This document shows, in pieces, positions 42,581 through 54,715 of a DNA stretch of 64,000 nucleotides. Source of the DNA: Pisaster brevispinus (Eukaryota > Echinodermata > Asteroidea > Forcipulatida > Asteriidae). The first letter of the stretch is position 1; each line of letters opens with the position of its first letter. The translations under genes were made by a program, and so were the position numbers. The notes under the pieces were generated by a model. That model was not told the DNA's origin and ran no database searches. It worked only from the letters and a program-made list of their open reading frames with translations. The stretch is from positions 10,496,176 through 10,560,175 of the forward strand of contig JAMKCF010000008.1 of assembly GCA_023634235.1 (NCBI GenBank), written 5' to 3'.

Positions 42581-43052
42581 ACATTGGAAAGCATACAATG
42601 ACAGACTGTGTGTAGTGCAAACACAACATAACTACGCAATCTGAGTATACATATGTACACACACAGCATTATGGCAAAGACAGTGGGTCAAAAGTATCTA
42701 TACATGCAACCAGTAGGTTAAAGGCCAGTATCTGGCATTATTCACATGCCTCCAGGTATGACATCTAATGTTGGGCTACAAACCTACACATAGCATTCTT
42801 GAAACATGACCCATGACCAAAAGAGTTCACAAAGTACAAGTCAATCATGTATTTCTTTGTCGCAATCATATGAACCCATAACAAGATTGCTTTCTAGTCA
42901 TAAGAAAAAAGAGGTGATTAACTGGGTGTGCAAGCATTATGTGAATTTATCTGACACACAGTGTATGAAAAAAATTTCCTCGCAGTGATTTTGTATTAGT
43001 GTTACTCAACAACAAATTAAATAGTTAATCAAACAAGTGTACACCTTCATAC
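42581..43052. other. Unassigned intronic DNA
   Basis: No gene or repeat recognised between the DIRS end and exon C. Confidence 0.4.
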
Positions 43053-43133
43053 CTTCTGTTTCTCCTCTTGGCTGTCGGCTTCTAGTTCATATTCTTGATG
43101 GCCTTTAAAATAGATGAAAAACCTCAAGCCTTC
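43053..43133 (-). CDS. Exon C of the tandem-PH-domain gene
   Basis: Minus-strand exon of 81 bp, 27 codons, phase 0 at both ends, with acceptor ttgttgcag and donor AAG|gtatga. It encodes EGLRFFIYFKGHQEYELEAD followed by an acidic and basic stretch. This fits the last strands of the first PH domain and the start of its C-terminal helix (the E-A-D-S-Q-E-E-K pattern typical before the helix). The next exon lies 19 kb away, beyond the 4.2-kb duplication, the first Gypsy element and a DIRS element. Confidence 0.72.
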
Positions 43134-43279
43134 CTGCAACAAAAATACATTTAGTTTTACTTTAAATAACTTCTTTAACTCCCTTTCTCTAAAATATGAG
43201 CTCTGAAAAGGACAATAAGAGAAAACAAAAGATGTGAAATAAACAAAACTTTAAGTGTGTTTTTTTCCCGATAATGTCT

Positions 43280-44110
43280 GTCATCATCATCATTTTCTTT
43301 ATCCATCATGGGGGATGTAGAACCACCGAACCAATGCGATCTGATGCAGATATTGCCACACCTGCCGGGCTCATGACTCGAGGTCTGCTTCCAACTGGCT
43401 CAACCAGTTGGTACGTGGTTGGCCTCTTGGTCTCTTCCAGGCTGGGCTCGAGTGGGATCCTCCCCATGTGTCGACTCTCAGCTTAATTAAGGCCGACATG
43501 GGCAGGCATATCCTCCGGAAGCCATCTAACCTAGCCGAACTAAGAGTGGCATCTCCGAGAGATGGTAACAAAGATGTCCTCAATAATGATGGTCTCCAAG
43601 ATTGTTGCATTGGTGATGAAATCGGACCATCGGATGCCGAGAATGCGTCATTGACACTTGAGGTAGAAGGCTTGAAGTCTACGGGTGTCGTCAGCTCTGA
43701 ATGTCCATGTTTCTGACCTGTAAAGTAGGACGGGGAGGACGCAGGTTGTAACTATCCTCAACTTGGTTGCGAGTTTGAAGCATGTGTTGCTCCAGACACC
43801 GTCTAGTTGGCCGAAAGTAGATTAAAGCAAGCCCAAGCTGTTGAAAGATGTCAGGGGAGGAGTAGCCTGAGGAGTGGATGTCACAGGCGAGGTGCCTAAA
43901 CTTCTGTGTGATTTCAACAGATTTTCCCTCAACAGTGACTGAGGCGGGTCTAGGGCCAAGGCCGGTACGGTTCTGAAACTTGGTTTTTGCACATGCATCC
44001 CCATCATCCCAGCGTCTTCCTCAAACATTTGGAGTGAAACAGGCCACTGATCGGGCTCTCCTAGGAATAGTGCAGCATCAAGGAAGTGTCCCAGAACGTT
44101 ATCCCGAAGT
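43280..44110 (-). pseudogene. Dead LINE, C-terminal part of ORF2
   Basis: Minus-strand translation in several frames shows FEEDAGMMGMHV (44.0 kb), YRSETWTFRADDTRRLQAF (43.7 kb), RILGIRWSDFITNATI (43.65 kb), LPEDMPAH and DTWGGSHSSPAWKRPRGQPR (43.45 kb). This is the familiar C-terminal half of a group of LINE ORF2 proteins (…LLYGSETW … LGIRW … RPRGRPR …). Stops and shifts throughout; the RT core is absent. Confidence 0.75.
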
Positions 44111-44129
44111 CTGCCTGACAGCAGTTTAG

Positions 44130-45295
44130 GATCCATTTAAGATTTTCATCAATCCATACCCCCAAATATTTAAAAGTAACAACATTGTCTAAAGCCTCTC
44201 CTTCAATACTTAACCAGAGACCACTTTGCTGAGAAAGTTTAGAGAAGTACCAACCAACATACAATGAGTTTTAGATATATTCAAAGTAAGCCTATTCAAA
44301 CTAAGCCATTTATCAATATAGGTCAGTTCAGAATTCCAAGTAGTTTCAATCTCAATATTGTGGCTACCACTGTACATTACGACTGTGTCATCAGCATATA
44401 AAATAATCAAAGCCTTGGACAAAGAATATAGGACATAGGGTTGGATAGCTCAGTTGGTAGAGCGCAGGTACGTTAATCCGGAGGTCATTGGTTCAAAACC
44501 CAAATCAGCTTAAATTGAGTATAATTGTTTTTTATTCTGTTATTGTCACATTTATGGAGAGTACATTCAGGTTGAAATCGCCCATGACGAATGTTTCATG
44601 ACCACCTGTCGAGGCATTTCCAATTGCTAACTTAAGATTATTCAAATATGCCACATCAGCAAAGCAACAAGGTATAAAAATAAGTTTAAAATCAGCAAAT
44701 TTCATGCGAAAAATGACAAGCATTTATAGAAATAAACAATATACAATGGATATCTACAATATACAATAGAAATATGCAATATTTTAAAATGCAAAGGGAG
44801 TGTAAAAACAGACCAGCTGTGACTACAATTAAAATTGTAAAAAGAGACATACACCAAAACTTAACTCCAAAAAAGAAATAATTAATTAAAGAATGGGAAA
44901 ATAAGAGCTAAAAGAGACCTTAAGGGATAATAAAAACCACAACAACTACAAAACTACAAAAACTACAACTACAAAAAGCTCAATCCAAATAATTTCCAGT
45001 CCACATTTACCAGATTTTCAAGGTCATTTTTTCTCTGGAACGTTAAAGGCACTGGTTACTATCTATTTCTTCCTCCATGCATAGACTGCTTCTCCTCCAC
45101 CTCTTCTGTTATGGTCTTTATGAAGTAAAGTGTAGCTATCAAGATGTAATTCACTATCTTTTACCGTTTGGTCAAGATAAGTTTCAAACTTATTGTGATT
45201 GAAGCCAGGTTTAAGTGTTAGGTGATCAAGCTTGCCTAGAAGACTGCAAATGTTTAGATGAACAAGTTAAAGTCATCAATGTTGATGTTCAAAAA
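44130..45295 (-). pseudogene. Dead LINE with endonuclease and RT fragments
   Basis: A second LINE on the minus strand. An endonuclease start with DHNRRGGGEAVYAW is at about 45110-45080. The endonuclease motif FVMGDFNLNVLS follows at about 44590-44555. The RT catalytic motif ILYADDTVVMYSGS, with KWLSLNRLTLNISKTHCMLV, is at 44400-44260, and FKYLGVWIDENLKW at 44180-44140. It is interrupted by the tRNA-like repeat at 44438-44510 and by AT-rich sequence at 44725-44990. Inactive. Confidence 0.75.
44438..44510 (+). repeat. tRNA-Asn(GTT)-like repeat inside the dead LINE
   Basis: GGGTTGGATAGCTCAGTTGG, TAGAGCGCAGG, TACGTTAATCCGGAGG and GGTTCAAAACCC. Same family as the copies in block A but with other flanks, so a separate insertion event. 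Anticodon stem and T arm pair imperfectly; it is not a credible tRNA gene. Confidence 0.55.
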
Positions 45296-47227
45296 TGTCT
45301 CCATCAGTAGTTGATCCCCAGAGTAACTCCATTGGAGTGTTAGATTTTAAAGCAGTACAGTTGGACAATGGGCCAGGATTTAGGGACGTAGCAGTTTGAG
45401 GTGTTTTTAAGACAAAATGCTGAATAGGAAAGAAAACCATGGATAACAATGTCATTTTAAGGGTTGGTAAAAGTAGAAAACACTCTTTATGTTTTGTCTT
45501 GTTAACAATTACTTTTTACAAGTAACCATTTTAAAGGTCTAACATAGTGGTATTTTTCACATTAATTACCTTTTTAGGCTTAATTTAGGGTTTGATATCA
45601 ATAAAACATACATGTAATACACCTACTATTTTTATGAGTTTATCATGAGTTAACAATTACACTTTTATCATGACACAAATCTACGCATCAAAACACAATC
45701 TTTAGTAGTGTTTTACACATTACAAAAACCAAAGAGCAAAAGATTTGTCAAACATAACTAAGCAAATGAAGTCACATAAAGTCACCCTCAGTTGACCTGC
45801 ATTTTGCATGCTCTGTGACAGAAACTTCAGAATCAAGCAGAAAGTTTAAGCTTAAGTCTGATCTAAAAATTCATGTGAATATTGTGGAACAAGCGTCACC
45901 CACAAAAACATGCTCATGTCACCCTCAATCAATCAGGGACGATGATTCGGTCATGTAGACACAATTCTGATCACAGACTTTTTCATTATGGCGGCATTAA
46001 TTTTGATGGGAGAGTCAAGATAAAGTGTGTATTTAACTCATATTTTAATTTTTAAAGGATTGTAAAATGAAACTTTTCCGCACGCCGATTGGCTGTCACA
46101 AACAAGTCGCAGCAGTAGAAATGTTTTTGATCTTTTTCTGACAGCCACTGTGATGCAGATTGTCTTAACATCATCGTAGTAACACTGATGTCATAAACAG
46201 TTGGCAACTCATGTTCCCAATGGTTTTAGCTCAGGAACAGCATCATCTTGAAAGTCAACCACCAACTGTTTTTGTGTCATCGCAAGGTCGATCTGAGGGC
46301 ACCTTCTATTTATATTTTGTAAACTTCTACATGTACTGATTGCCGCGCGCCAACCAAAGACTTCTTCCTAGGTCTACGTCATGAAAAAAACTCCAATATT
46401 GCACCCCAAAAACCATGTTAATTTGTATTGCATTTATTGTTAATGTAACGCAGGAATTAATGTGCGCAGGGAATTGATGTCGTCCTTGGCTTTCCTGGTT
46501 AACTATAAAAACTGTTTGGATGAGCAGGTGCCAAGCAAAGGGCGAGTGTCGACGTCGTTGAACAATATACATTATTGCACAGGAAACAAACGTTTAGGTC
46601 AAACTTTAATATTTTATTTGACTTATTTAACGATTGAAACAACAGGTACAACAAATCTAGCTTGTAGATATCTGAGAGGCGAGTCTCTGGAGTTTGGAGC
46701 AAATCAGAGCACTCAGGAATGAGAGTCCGAATAAGAACACTTTGAAAAGAGAATTTGGGGGATGTTATATAAGGTTTCTGGAGGTGGGGTAAATCTAAAT
46801 TTAGCAATGATGTCACAGAGAAAATACAAAAGATCAGTGACATCATTTGAATATAATAAGTTTGGATGAGGTAATGGTCAGCAGGGGAGTAATGGTCAGT
46901 GCCCTGGGGGACCTTGGGGTCATACATGTAGCCTAGGAATGTGTGTGGTGTGTTTTACAAGATAAGGGAGTGAGCTTTGAAGTGAAATGGACCACCTGTC
47001 GACAATGTTATGATTACAGGGGATAGGGGGATGGTGAATTTAGTGCCAGAAAATGAGCTTTACATTAACATGTGAATATTTTATAGTTTGAACAGGAAAA
47101 AATTTCCAGTTCAAAGGACCTTTAAAACATGAGAATGAATTGGTAGAGCTGTAATTGGTTTGTGGAATATCACCTTTGTCATGAAAAAAAGAGCTACATG
47201 TACAACGTGTGCATGTATGTTACCTAC
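45296..47227. other. Unassigned intronic DNA
   Basis: No supportable gene between the LINE and exon B. The 142-codon ORF at 46499-46927 (minus) has no family features and overlaps others. No structured repeat noticed. Confidence 0.4.
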
Positions 47228-47320
47228 CTCGCTTTCATAATCCGTAACCTGTGCAAAAGCAAATATGCGATTCAGGTTTCCTTTCTGTATATTACAGATC
47301 TGACATGATTGGAAGTCTAT
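47228..47320 (-). CDS. Exon B of the tandem-PH-domain gene
   Basis: Minus-strand exon of 93 bp, 31 codons, phase 0 at both ends. The acceptor is a polypyrimidine tract plus cag and the donor is GAG|gtaggt. The peptide starts IDFQSCQICNIQKGN and continues through a hydrophobic strand (RIFAFAQV), as expected for the middle strands of the first PH domain. Read with exon A it follows the PH pattern of basic residues, then an I-D step, then a strand. It sits between a 16-kb intron (right) and a 4.1-kb intron (left), both filled with repeats. Confidence 0.72.
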
Positions 47321-47790
47321 CTGAAAAAAAGAAAATCATCATAAACAGAAAATTAGTGTCTAAGCTGGTGTAATATGATACCATAAACATGCATCCTAAA
47401 CACAGAGGTACATGTACATGTAATGATTGCATTCAGTAAAGTAGACTAATGTAGGTGATTTAAAAGAAGAATAAAATTCAAGCATCTAGAGTTCAATTTG
47501 GTGAAATAAGATTTATGCACAATTCTGCAGAGGCTGAATTTGATATTTTATTCATTCAACCATAGAGCAAGGAACCTCCACGCTCAATCTGAATCATGAG
47601 AAATTGTATTGTTTTAGTGTCTAAAGTAGAGTTGCGCATCTACCTTTGACCGTATAACCATGTCTACCGATACCAATCCGAACTGAGAATCAGAAGAACC
47701 TGCTCTCTATTTTCTGTGTGTATTTTTAGCCAGCAAGGTGGAGTAGATGTCAAAGCATGACATAGACTCATCAACAGTCTATTAGCTGCA
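47321..47790. other. Unassigned intronic DNA
   Basis: No gene seen between exon B and the dead LINE. Confidence 0.4.
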
Positions 47791-49115
47791 GCAGGAAACA
47801 TAGAAAAGAACCCAGAGCGTACAAACAGGGACAGGAAACCTAAGACTCCATGTGGTGTTTGCCAACTTGCTGTCAAGAACAAGTATAGTGCACTGGAATG
47901 TGATGTAACACCTGGATCTATAACTGATGCTCAAGTGTTTCAGATACAACCTACATGTATCAGATGTATATTAATCTGCAAGGCTTCATTGGATTTGTCC
48001 AACTTGTGAAGTCTTAAACTTTGCCAGTCATCTTTTTGTAATGGCCGGGTTGAATAACATTTTACTCATTTGATAATCTTCAAATGTTTCCGGCAACCAA
48101 GGAAAAGGCTTTGCTTTTAACTGAACAGCCTGCTCTAGTCCTTGGACTGCATCATGATCCAAGACCTGGGTACCAAAGCCTGGAAATGAATGACCAGTCA
48201 CCCAACCTCGACCAACATCAGGGATTATATTAATTACCTGCAGGATATCCAGTCAGCCTAATTTAGAACTAACAATGTCCCTCCCACAGCCTGTTAGTGT
48301 TACAACAAAACAAAAATTCCATGAAAGTTGCAATCATGAATTGCTACAGCTACCAGAGAAGTTGACACTATTTCAAGCCTACATTGGGCAAGAAAACCCA
48401 ACATCACCATTGGAACTGAATCATGGCTAACCAACCAATCCAATCTTCAGAGATATTCCTTCCAAATTTAACTGTATTTCGCAAAGACAGAGGAAACAAC
48501 AAACGTGGTGGTGGTGTCTTTAACCTTGTTAAGGATGAATTTTTAGCAGCCAATAAGCTTCCCGACCTCTCAGTAGATAACGGCGAAATACTTTGGTGTC
48601 AATCGAAATGTGAGGCAACTTTATGTGCTTATTTATTACAGACCTCCAGACTCATACAGACCTGAAACACTAGATTAACATAACAAAAGTTTCCAAAACC
48701 AAGTAAAAACACTACTCATCAGTACTTGGGGAAAGTTCAACATCCCAGGCATGCAATGGAACTCAGAGACTGGTAGATTCTCGTCAAACTGCATTAACTC
48801 CAAAATAATTCATATTGCTGATGACTACAATCTCAAACAGATTAAATTTTCCCAAAAGGAGAGACCCATTGACAGAGAGGAACAGCATCCTTGAATTGCT
48901 CTTCACAACATCTCTTGTTCGCAAAGTGTACAGCAACTTCAGAATGAGTGATAATGCGACAGTATACTTCCCATTTTTTTTGTTTTTCATTTTGAAGGGC
49001 ATTTCAGCTACAATCCTTGCTTATTGTTATATTGTTGTGCCTGTGCCCATTGTCATTTTCATTTTTTGTAATGCATGTTTTGTATGCAAATAAAAGTCAA
49101 ATTGAATTGAACATT
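47790..49115 (+). pseudogene. Dead LINE with PHD-like cysteine motif and endonuclease
   Basis: Plus-strand translation shows NIEKNPERTNRDRKPKTPCG with VCQLAVKNKYSALECD (47797-47905). This is the N-terminal zinc-finger-like segment common in one group of LINE ORF2 proteins (…N-P-G-P … P-C-G-V-C … C-D). Then come endonuclease pieces ITIGTESWLTNQS (48.4 kb), FRKDRGNNKRGGGVF (48.48 kb) and YRPPDSYRPE (48.65 kb). RT is absent. The 3' part is T-rich and ends AAATAAAAGTCAAATTGAAT, a LINE tail. Many stops. Confidence 0.75.
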
Positions 49116-49200
49116 TTATTGTTGACATATTTACTTTTTCCGATTTTGAATATTGCTATTGAAAGAAGATTTGTTGTTTTGATAATTAAATAACAAGCAT

Positions 49201-50422
49201 GGCAGACTCGGTATTGATGAAGTTAGCAAAGGATTGGTGTAAGAAAGATGACATCCCCAAGTGCATTGCTCCTTGTTGGTGAGAAAGGGCTAGATGAATC
49301 AACAGAGGCCTTGACCCAAGCACTCGCCAAGACCATGAAACACCTTGTGGGAGTTTCAAGGAAGGAACACCAAGGGACTACACATTTACTTTGTGAGTTT
49401 GACCGAGATGTGGCAGAAGTAGTTTTGCCCCCCTTAGAGACTTTCAAAGTCTGTGTGACAGGGAATGATATTCTGTTACAAGTTCACCTAAATTCAAGTC
49501 CCGAGTGATGGTGAAAGACTTGGAGACACATCCAATTAGCGAAAAATTAAGGGACTAAGGTTGCTGCTGCACAGGGTAACAGACACTTAGTCAAGTTCTG
49601 TCTTCTTGCAGCATTTCAAGGGGAAGAAAACTTCGACCGTTCTCTGGAGCACTAGCACCACCAAAGGATGAAGACCCATTCGACACTTGGATTGAAGTAG
49701 TAACAGGTCAACTGGAGGAAGAACCAGATGATGCTGAATGACGTAGAAGGTTAAGAGAGGCTCTTCGGCCCCCCTGCAGCCAACATCATAACTGACTTGC
49801 GAAGTGAACATCCCCAGGCCAGTGCAGAAGAATGTTTAGCTGCACTTGAATTGGCTTTTGGTAGCACAAAGTCACCAAAAGAGTTGTGTTTTAAGTTCCA
49901 GTCTATGCATCAAAGACGGGAGGAGACTCCATCCAAGTTTTTAGCTCGTCTCCAAGCTGTGCTCCGGAAGTTAGTCCGCAAGGGTGGTGTGCAGAGAGAA
50001 AAGATCAATTATCTGCTTCTGGATCAATTTATAAAAGGGATCCTGTATAACGACATTCTTGTTAACCTGCGACTGAAGGATACTCGTGATAAGCCGCCTC
50101 CATATTTGAAGTGGTTAGACGAGAGGAGGCAGAGCAGCAGGAGAAGTTGCAGCAGCGAGGGGTAAAACCTGCTGATACCCCTTTAACTTCTGTGACACCT
50201 AAAAATGCCAAGTCTCTCAGCCACTTTACCGAGAAGCAGAACGTTAGCAGACGAAGTCGACCAAATTTCTGTTATGGTTGTGAAGATGAGGACTACTTCA
50301 GGTGTAGGTGTACGAACAAGCCCAACCTTAAGAAGGTTAACGACAGGCTCATCAAATTCCTACAGGGAAACGACAAGGGGCATCTGATGAGGTCCAATCA
50401 GAAGCCCAACCCAAGCAATTAG
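49201..50422 (+). pseudogene. gag: Gypsy 2 gag, PNMA-like, broken
   Basis: Starts MADSVLMKLAKDWCKKDD in one frame, shifts to GLDESTEALTQALAKTMKHL (49.28 kb), then FSGALAPPKDEDPFDTWIE (49.63 kb). Next come the capsid part LRPPAANIITDLRSEHPQAS and AEECLAALELAFGSTKSPKE (49.76-49.88 kb), and a zinc knuckle CYGCEDEDYFRCRC in which the His is Tyr. The order N-terminal RNA-binding-like domain, R-P-P-A-A-N-I-I segment and knuckle resembles the Gypsy lineage from which vertebrate PNMA genes were domesticated. At least three frameshifts; no function expected. Confidence 0.75.
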
Positions 50423-50439
50423 GGCCAGATTTATATAAC

Positions 50440-50900
50440 CCCATTCATTTCCAGGCAGGTACAGACATACCAATTGGTTTAGTTGGTAACAACATAGTGG
50501 AGAACTGCTATGTGGATGGGATTAAAGCAAAATGTTTTTTGTGGGTCTCAAGTAACCTTGATACATGAAAGATTCTTCATGAAATTAGGAAAGATGCTAC
50601 ATCCCTTGGGAGATCTTGTGCTTTGGCATGGCGGTGGTGGACAGATTCCTTATTTGGGCTGGACAGATGTGGACATTGGGTTTGATGCAGAATTTTGTGG
50701 TACAAATCAGTCATCTGCTACTTTGGCGTTGGTGGTTCCTGATGACCGTGACTCTACACATCATCAGCTAATCATAGGGACAAATTCTGGAGCCATTCGG
50801 AACTGCTATGAGTATGAGTCTCTTTGTGGAAGTCGGAGAGAGAGCAAAGGCCAGGATAGCCTACACATCAGTGCAGCCTGTAGACAAATGTAACATGACC
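50440..50900 (+). pseudogene. pol: Gypsy 2 protease remnant
   Basis: NNIVENCYVDGIKAKC leads up to the place of the catalytic D-T-G, which cannot be read because a small deletion or shift lies there. The frame then resumes with GSQVTLIHERFFMKLGKML and IPYLGWTDVDIGF. These are standard retropepsin neighbours; without the Asp the protease would be inactive. Confidence 0.65.
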
Positions 50901-51205
50901 TTGAAGTGTTTCAGAAGGCTGGACAAGAATGAAGGATTGGACTGGTTAACCGTAAAAGTCACGGACGTAACAATCTTGTCATCCCTGCTAAGTCACAGAA
51001 AATTGTCTCGGGCACGGTCCGTAAAAGATTAGGAAGACCTGTAACTGTCTTGATTGATGAAGTGAATCCGCACCGATTGCCCAGTGGTGTAGAAACTATA
51101 TGCTCGCTGGTAAAAATCAGAGCTGGATTTAGAAGAGTCAAGGTTTGCTTACAGAACCAAACAGATCATGACATTTAACTAGCTAACAAATGTGTCCTTG
51201 CTGGA

Positions 51206-52770
51206 GTGTTTCTACCGGCCTCAGTGAGCAGTGCTAAGTCTGATGAGAGTAGAACACCAGTTTCACTAGTTGCAGACTCTGCTCAGTGTCATACCATGAG
51301 TGCTTCACGTGGATCACCAGTCCCTCTTAGTCCTAAGATAACCAAGGATGAGTTTAAAGCTTTTCCGTTCATCCGGGGCCCGATAGATGCTGAGTGGAGA
51401 GACCGAATTTTGAAACTTGCATACAGCCATTTGGAGGTATTCTCTCAACATGAATGGGACCTTGGGTTGACACAGGGAGTCCAACATGAGATAAGGCTTG
51501 CAGATGAACAGCCTTTCAGAGAGAGATCGCGACGTATCTCACCAGCTGACCTTAGTGACCTCAGGGATCATTTGCAGCATTTGTTAGACATCGTAGTGAT
51601 AACTGAGTCAAAGAGTCGTTATGCATCCCCGATAGTCATCGTGAGAAAGAAAACTGGGAAGATGAGACTATGCTTTGACTACCGCACATTGAACTCCCGC
51701 ACAGTACCCGATCAAAATGCAGTGCCACTTGTGCAGGAGGCCTTAGATTGTCTACATGGATGCAAATGGTTTTCAGTCATAGATCTTAAATCTGGTTATT
51801 ATCAAATCCCCATGAGACCAGAGGATAAGGAAAAGACAGCTTTCATCTGCCCAGCTGGATTCTTTTAGTTTGAACGCATGCCCCAGGGAGTAAAGGGAGC
51901 ACCCGCTACTTTTCAACGATTAATGGAGCAGTGTATGTCCGGGTTGAATCCAAGTGAAGTACTGGTGTACATGGGCGATGTGATCATATTTGCTCCCACT
52001 TTAGAACTGATGGAGGAACGGTTTGCCAAAGTTTTGCGTCGGCTGTCAGAGTATGGATTGAAAATTGCCTCCAAAAAGTGCCAGCTATGTTGTTCATCAG
52101 TTAAGTACCTTGGGCATGTTGTGTCAAGTGAAGGTGTACAGACAGATCCAGATCAAGTTTAGGCCATTAGGTCATGGCCTACTCCTACAGATATCAAGCA
52201 AGTAAGATCATTTCTGGGGTTAGCTGGATATTATCGGCGGTTTATTGACAGTTTTGCGAAGTTGGCAAAACCTCTTCATAAAGGCAACGGCAGAAACAAC
52301 AAAGTGACTTTTGCATCCCGCTGGACAACTCGATGTGAGGAAGCATTCCAGTCTCTCAAAGACAAGTTATGTTCAGCCCCAGTTCTGGCATTTGCTGATG
52401 TGACGCAGCCATTTGTGATGCATGTTGACGCCTCTCGTGATGGGCTTGGCCCAGTGTTTTGCCAGGAGTCACAAAGAAAGTTACGTCCGGTTGCCTATGC
52501 CAGTCGAGGATTAACCCCATCAGAGAAAAACTACCCTGCACATAAACTCAAGTTTTTAGGTCTCAAATGGTCGATCACACACAAGTTCAAAGACTATTTA
52601 TATTCAGGTCGTGGTACCAAGGTCTTCACTGACAATAATCCTCTCACTTATGTGCTGTCCTCAGCAAAATTAGACGCCACAGGTCATCGATGGTTGGCAG
52701 CCCTCACATCATACGATTTCTCGATACACTACAAGACTGGTCGGTGCAATTAAGATGCAGATGCGCTCTC
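51206..52770 (+). pseudogene. pol: Gypsy 2 reverse transcriptase and RNase H, broken
   Basis: RT landmarks: IVIVRKKTGKMRLCFDYRTL, VIDLKSGYYQIPM, then an in-frame stop (about 51867), MPQGVKGAPATFQRLMEQ and VYMGDVIIFA, where the catalytic Y-x-D-D has become Y-M-G-D. A second stop is near 52160. Then FLGLAGYYRRFIDSF. RNase H shows MHVDASRDGLGPVFCQ and FTDNNPLTYVLSSAKL, with a stop just before DADALSR (52751). Loss of one catalytic Asp and three stops make it inactive. Confidence 0.85.
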
Positions 52771-53289
52771 AAGGCGTCCTCATGAGAGAACCCTTAGTGA
52801 AGCTGCTGGGAAAGATCAGACAGAAAAAATCCACATTCTTCAAGCCAGACTCGAGGGCGATGCAGATGAGCTTTCACCAATACTTGAAGGGGACACCATG
52901 CATGCCATATCTAAAACTCACCAGGGAGACCCTATTTGTCAAGATGCTACAATAGAGTAAGTTGAAGCTGGAAGTTATTCACTTATTCATTCCTTGGCAA
53001 TGACTGCAGAAGCAGTGCCTTTAGACTACGATAGCCCTGTTCAACCTCCAGATCTTGAGGGCACGTCTATCGACTGGCAAGCTGAGCAAGCTAAAGATGA
53101 GAAAATAAGGATGGTGGTTGTTTTTGTTGAGGAAGGCAGAAAGCCACAAGGATGCTCACAGTTCCCAAAGGAGGTTGGATTGATGTTGAATCACTTTAGT
53201 AAGCTACGCCTGAGGGAGGGACTTACTCTATTGTCGAGTAGTGGATGCCAAGGAGAAAGAATGCTTTCAGTTGGTTCTACCTAGTTCGT

Positions 53290-54420
53290 TCAGAGAGAAA
53301 GCCATTGTTTGAGTTCACAATGAGCTTGGACATCTTGGAGCTGAATGTGCAGTTCCTTTGGCCCGACGTCAGTTTTATTGGCCGAAAATGGCAACTCAAA
53401 TAGAGGAATGGGTTTCCAGTTGTGCCAGGTGTGTCCTACAAGACAACTCAGAAAGTGGCAGCTCCATTGGTGAATATCAGCAATAATTGCCCTCTTGATC
53501 TGGTTTGCATTGACTTTCTGAAGTTGGAGCCAGACCGCAGTGGTGCCCAGTATAGTTGTTATTGACCATTTCTCACGATACGCCCAGGCATACCAAACTT
53601 GTGATAAGTCATCTCATACTGTAGCTCGTGTACTCTGGGAAAAGTATTTCTTGTACTATGGACTGCCCAGACGTGTCCATTCTGACCAGGGTCGTGAGTT
53701 CGACAACAAGTTGATCAAGGAGCTTACTCATCTTCTGGGGATTAGAAAATCAAGAACAACACCGTACCATCCCCAAGGTGATCCTCAGCCCGAACGGTTC
53801 AATCGAACCTTGCTGAGCATGCTCGGTACTCTTCCTCGAGACAAGGAGAACTGGAGTAAATTTGTTGGTCTGCTAGTACATGCGTACAACTGTACGAGGA
53901 ATGACAGTACAGGGTTCTCTAGTGTATTACATCATGTTTAGGTGAGAGGCATGAATAACACCTGATGTATGCTTTGGCATAACCCCGGATGGTGTCACAA
54001 ACAAAGACCACTCCAAATACGTTTCTGAGTTGAGACGAAGTCTGGAGAACGCATATCAATTGGCTTCAAAGGAGTCTGCGAAATTGTCAGCATCGAACAA
54101 GAAACGTTATGACCTCAGAGTGAGAGGGAGTGAATTGAATGAAGATGACAGGGTGCTTATTCGAAATGTTGGATTCAAAGGCCCCCACAAACTTGCTGAC
54201 AAGTGGAAGGACACAGTATACTGTGTTGTTAGTCGTCCAAATGATGGGATTCCTGTTTACAGGGTGAGACCAGAAACGGACAAAGGTGTACTCAAAGTGT
54301 TGCATCGTAACATGATCCTTCCAATTGGAGTACTTACTGGTGAGAGTCAACCCCCACCAGCTGTTGAAACACCAAAGAGGCCAGTGACAAGACAAATAAA
54401 CCACCAACAGATGAACTCCC
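53290..54420 (+). pseudogene. pol: Gypsy 2 integrase and following region, broken
   Basis: Pieces of the H-H-C-C domain (ELGHLGAE, QFYWPKMA, CARC) at 53.31-53.43 kb, then the catalytic core: CIDFLKLEPD (first D, 53.51 kb), HSDQGREFDNK (second D, 53.68 kb), ERFNRTLLSML (E, 53.8 kb). After a stop near 53940 the open part 54030-54415 has NKKRYDLRVRGSELNEDDRV and HKLADKWKDTVY, the usual post-integrase segment. Several stops and shifts. The frame is cut at 54416 by the palindrome and DIRS insertion. Confidence 0.82.
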
Positions 54421-54715
54421 ACCCCACAGTAGTGTGGGCTGGGTCTACAAACGAATACTTACCTGTAGAGCGAATACTACATTTGCATTGTTCCCTAAGC
54501 CGGCAGGCGAATTGCTAAGAGTTTTACACATAATAGCGCCCTCAAGTGTCCTGTCCCCGATGCCCTGTGACATGCGCACTACGTTAGCGTCCTCTTTTTC
54601 TCGAGCGTTACGAGCGTAAGCGCTCCAAGAATTCGAGTACAGTGGGGAAGGAGGGAGGGTCTCTACAGGTAAGTATTCGTTCGTAGACCCAGCCCACACT
54701 ACTGTGGGGTGGGAG
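54416..54715. repeat. Palindrome with 55-bp arms around a stray DIRS terminal repeat
   Basis: 54416-54470 (starts CTCCCACCCCACAGTAGTG, ends ACTTACCTGTAGAG) is the reverse complement of 54661-54715 with a single mismatch. The 190-bp loop contains a nearly complete DIRS terminal sequence: GCGAATACTACATTTGCATT, AAGCCGGCAGGCGAATTGCT, GATGCCCTGTGACATGCGCA. It lies directly outside the left terminal repeat proper (from 54716). It is probably a by-product of DIRS integration, or a solo terminal repeat with inverted flank. Confidence 0.75.
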
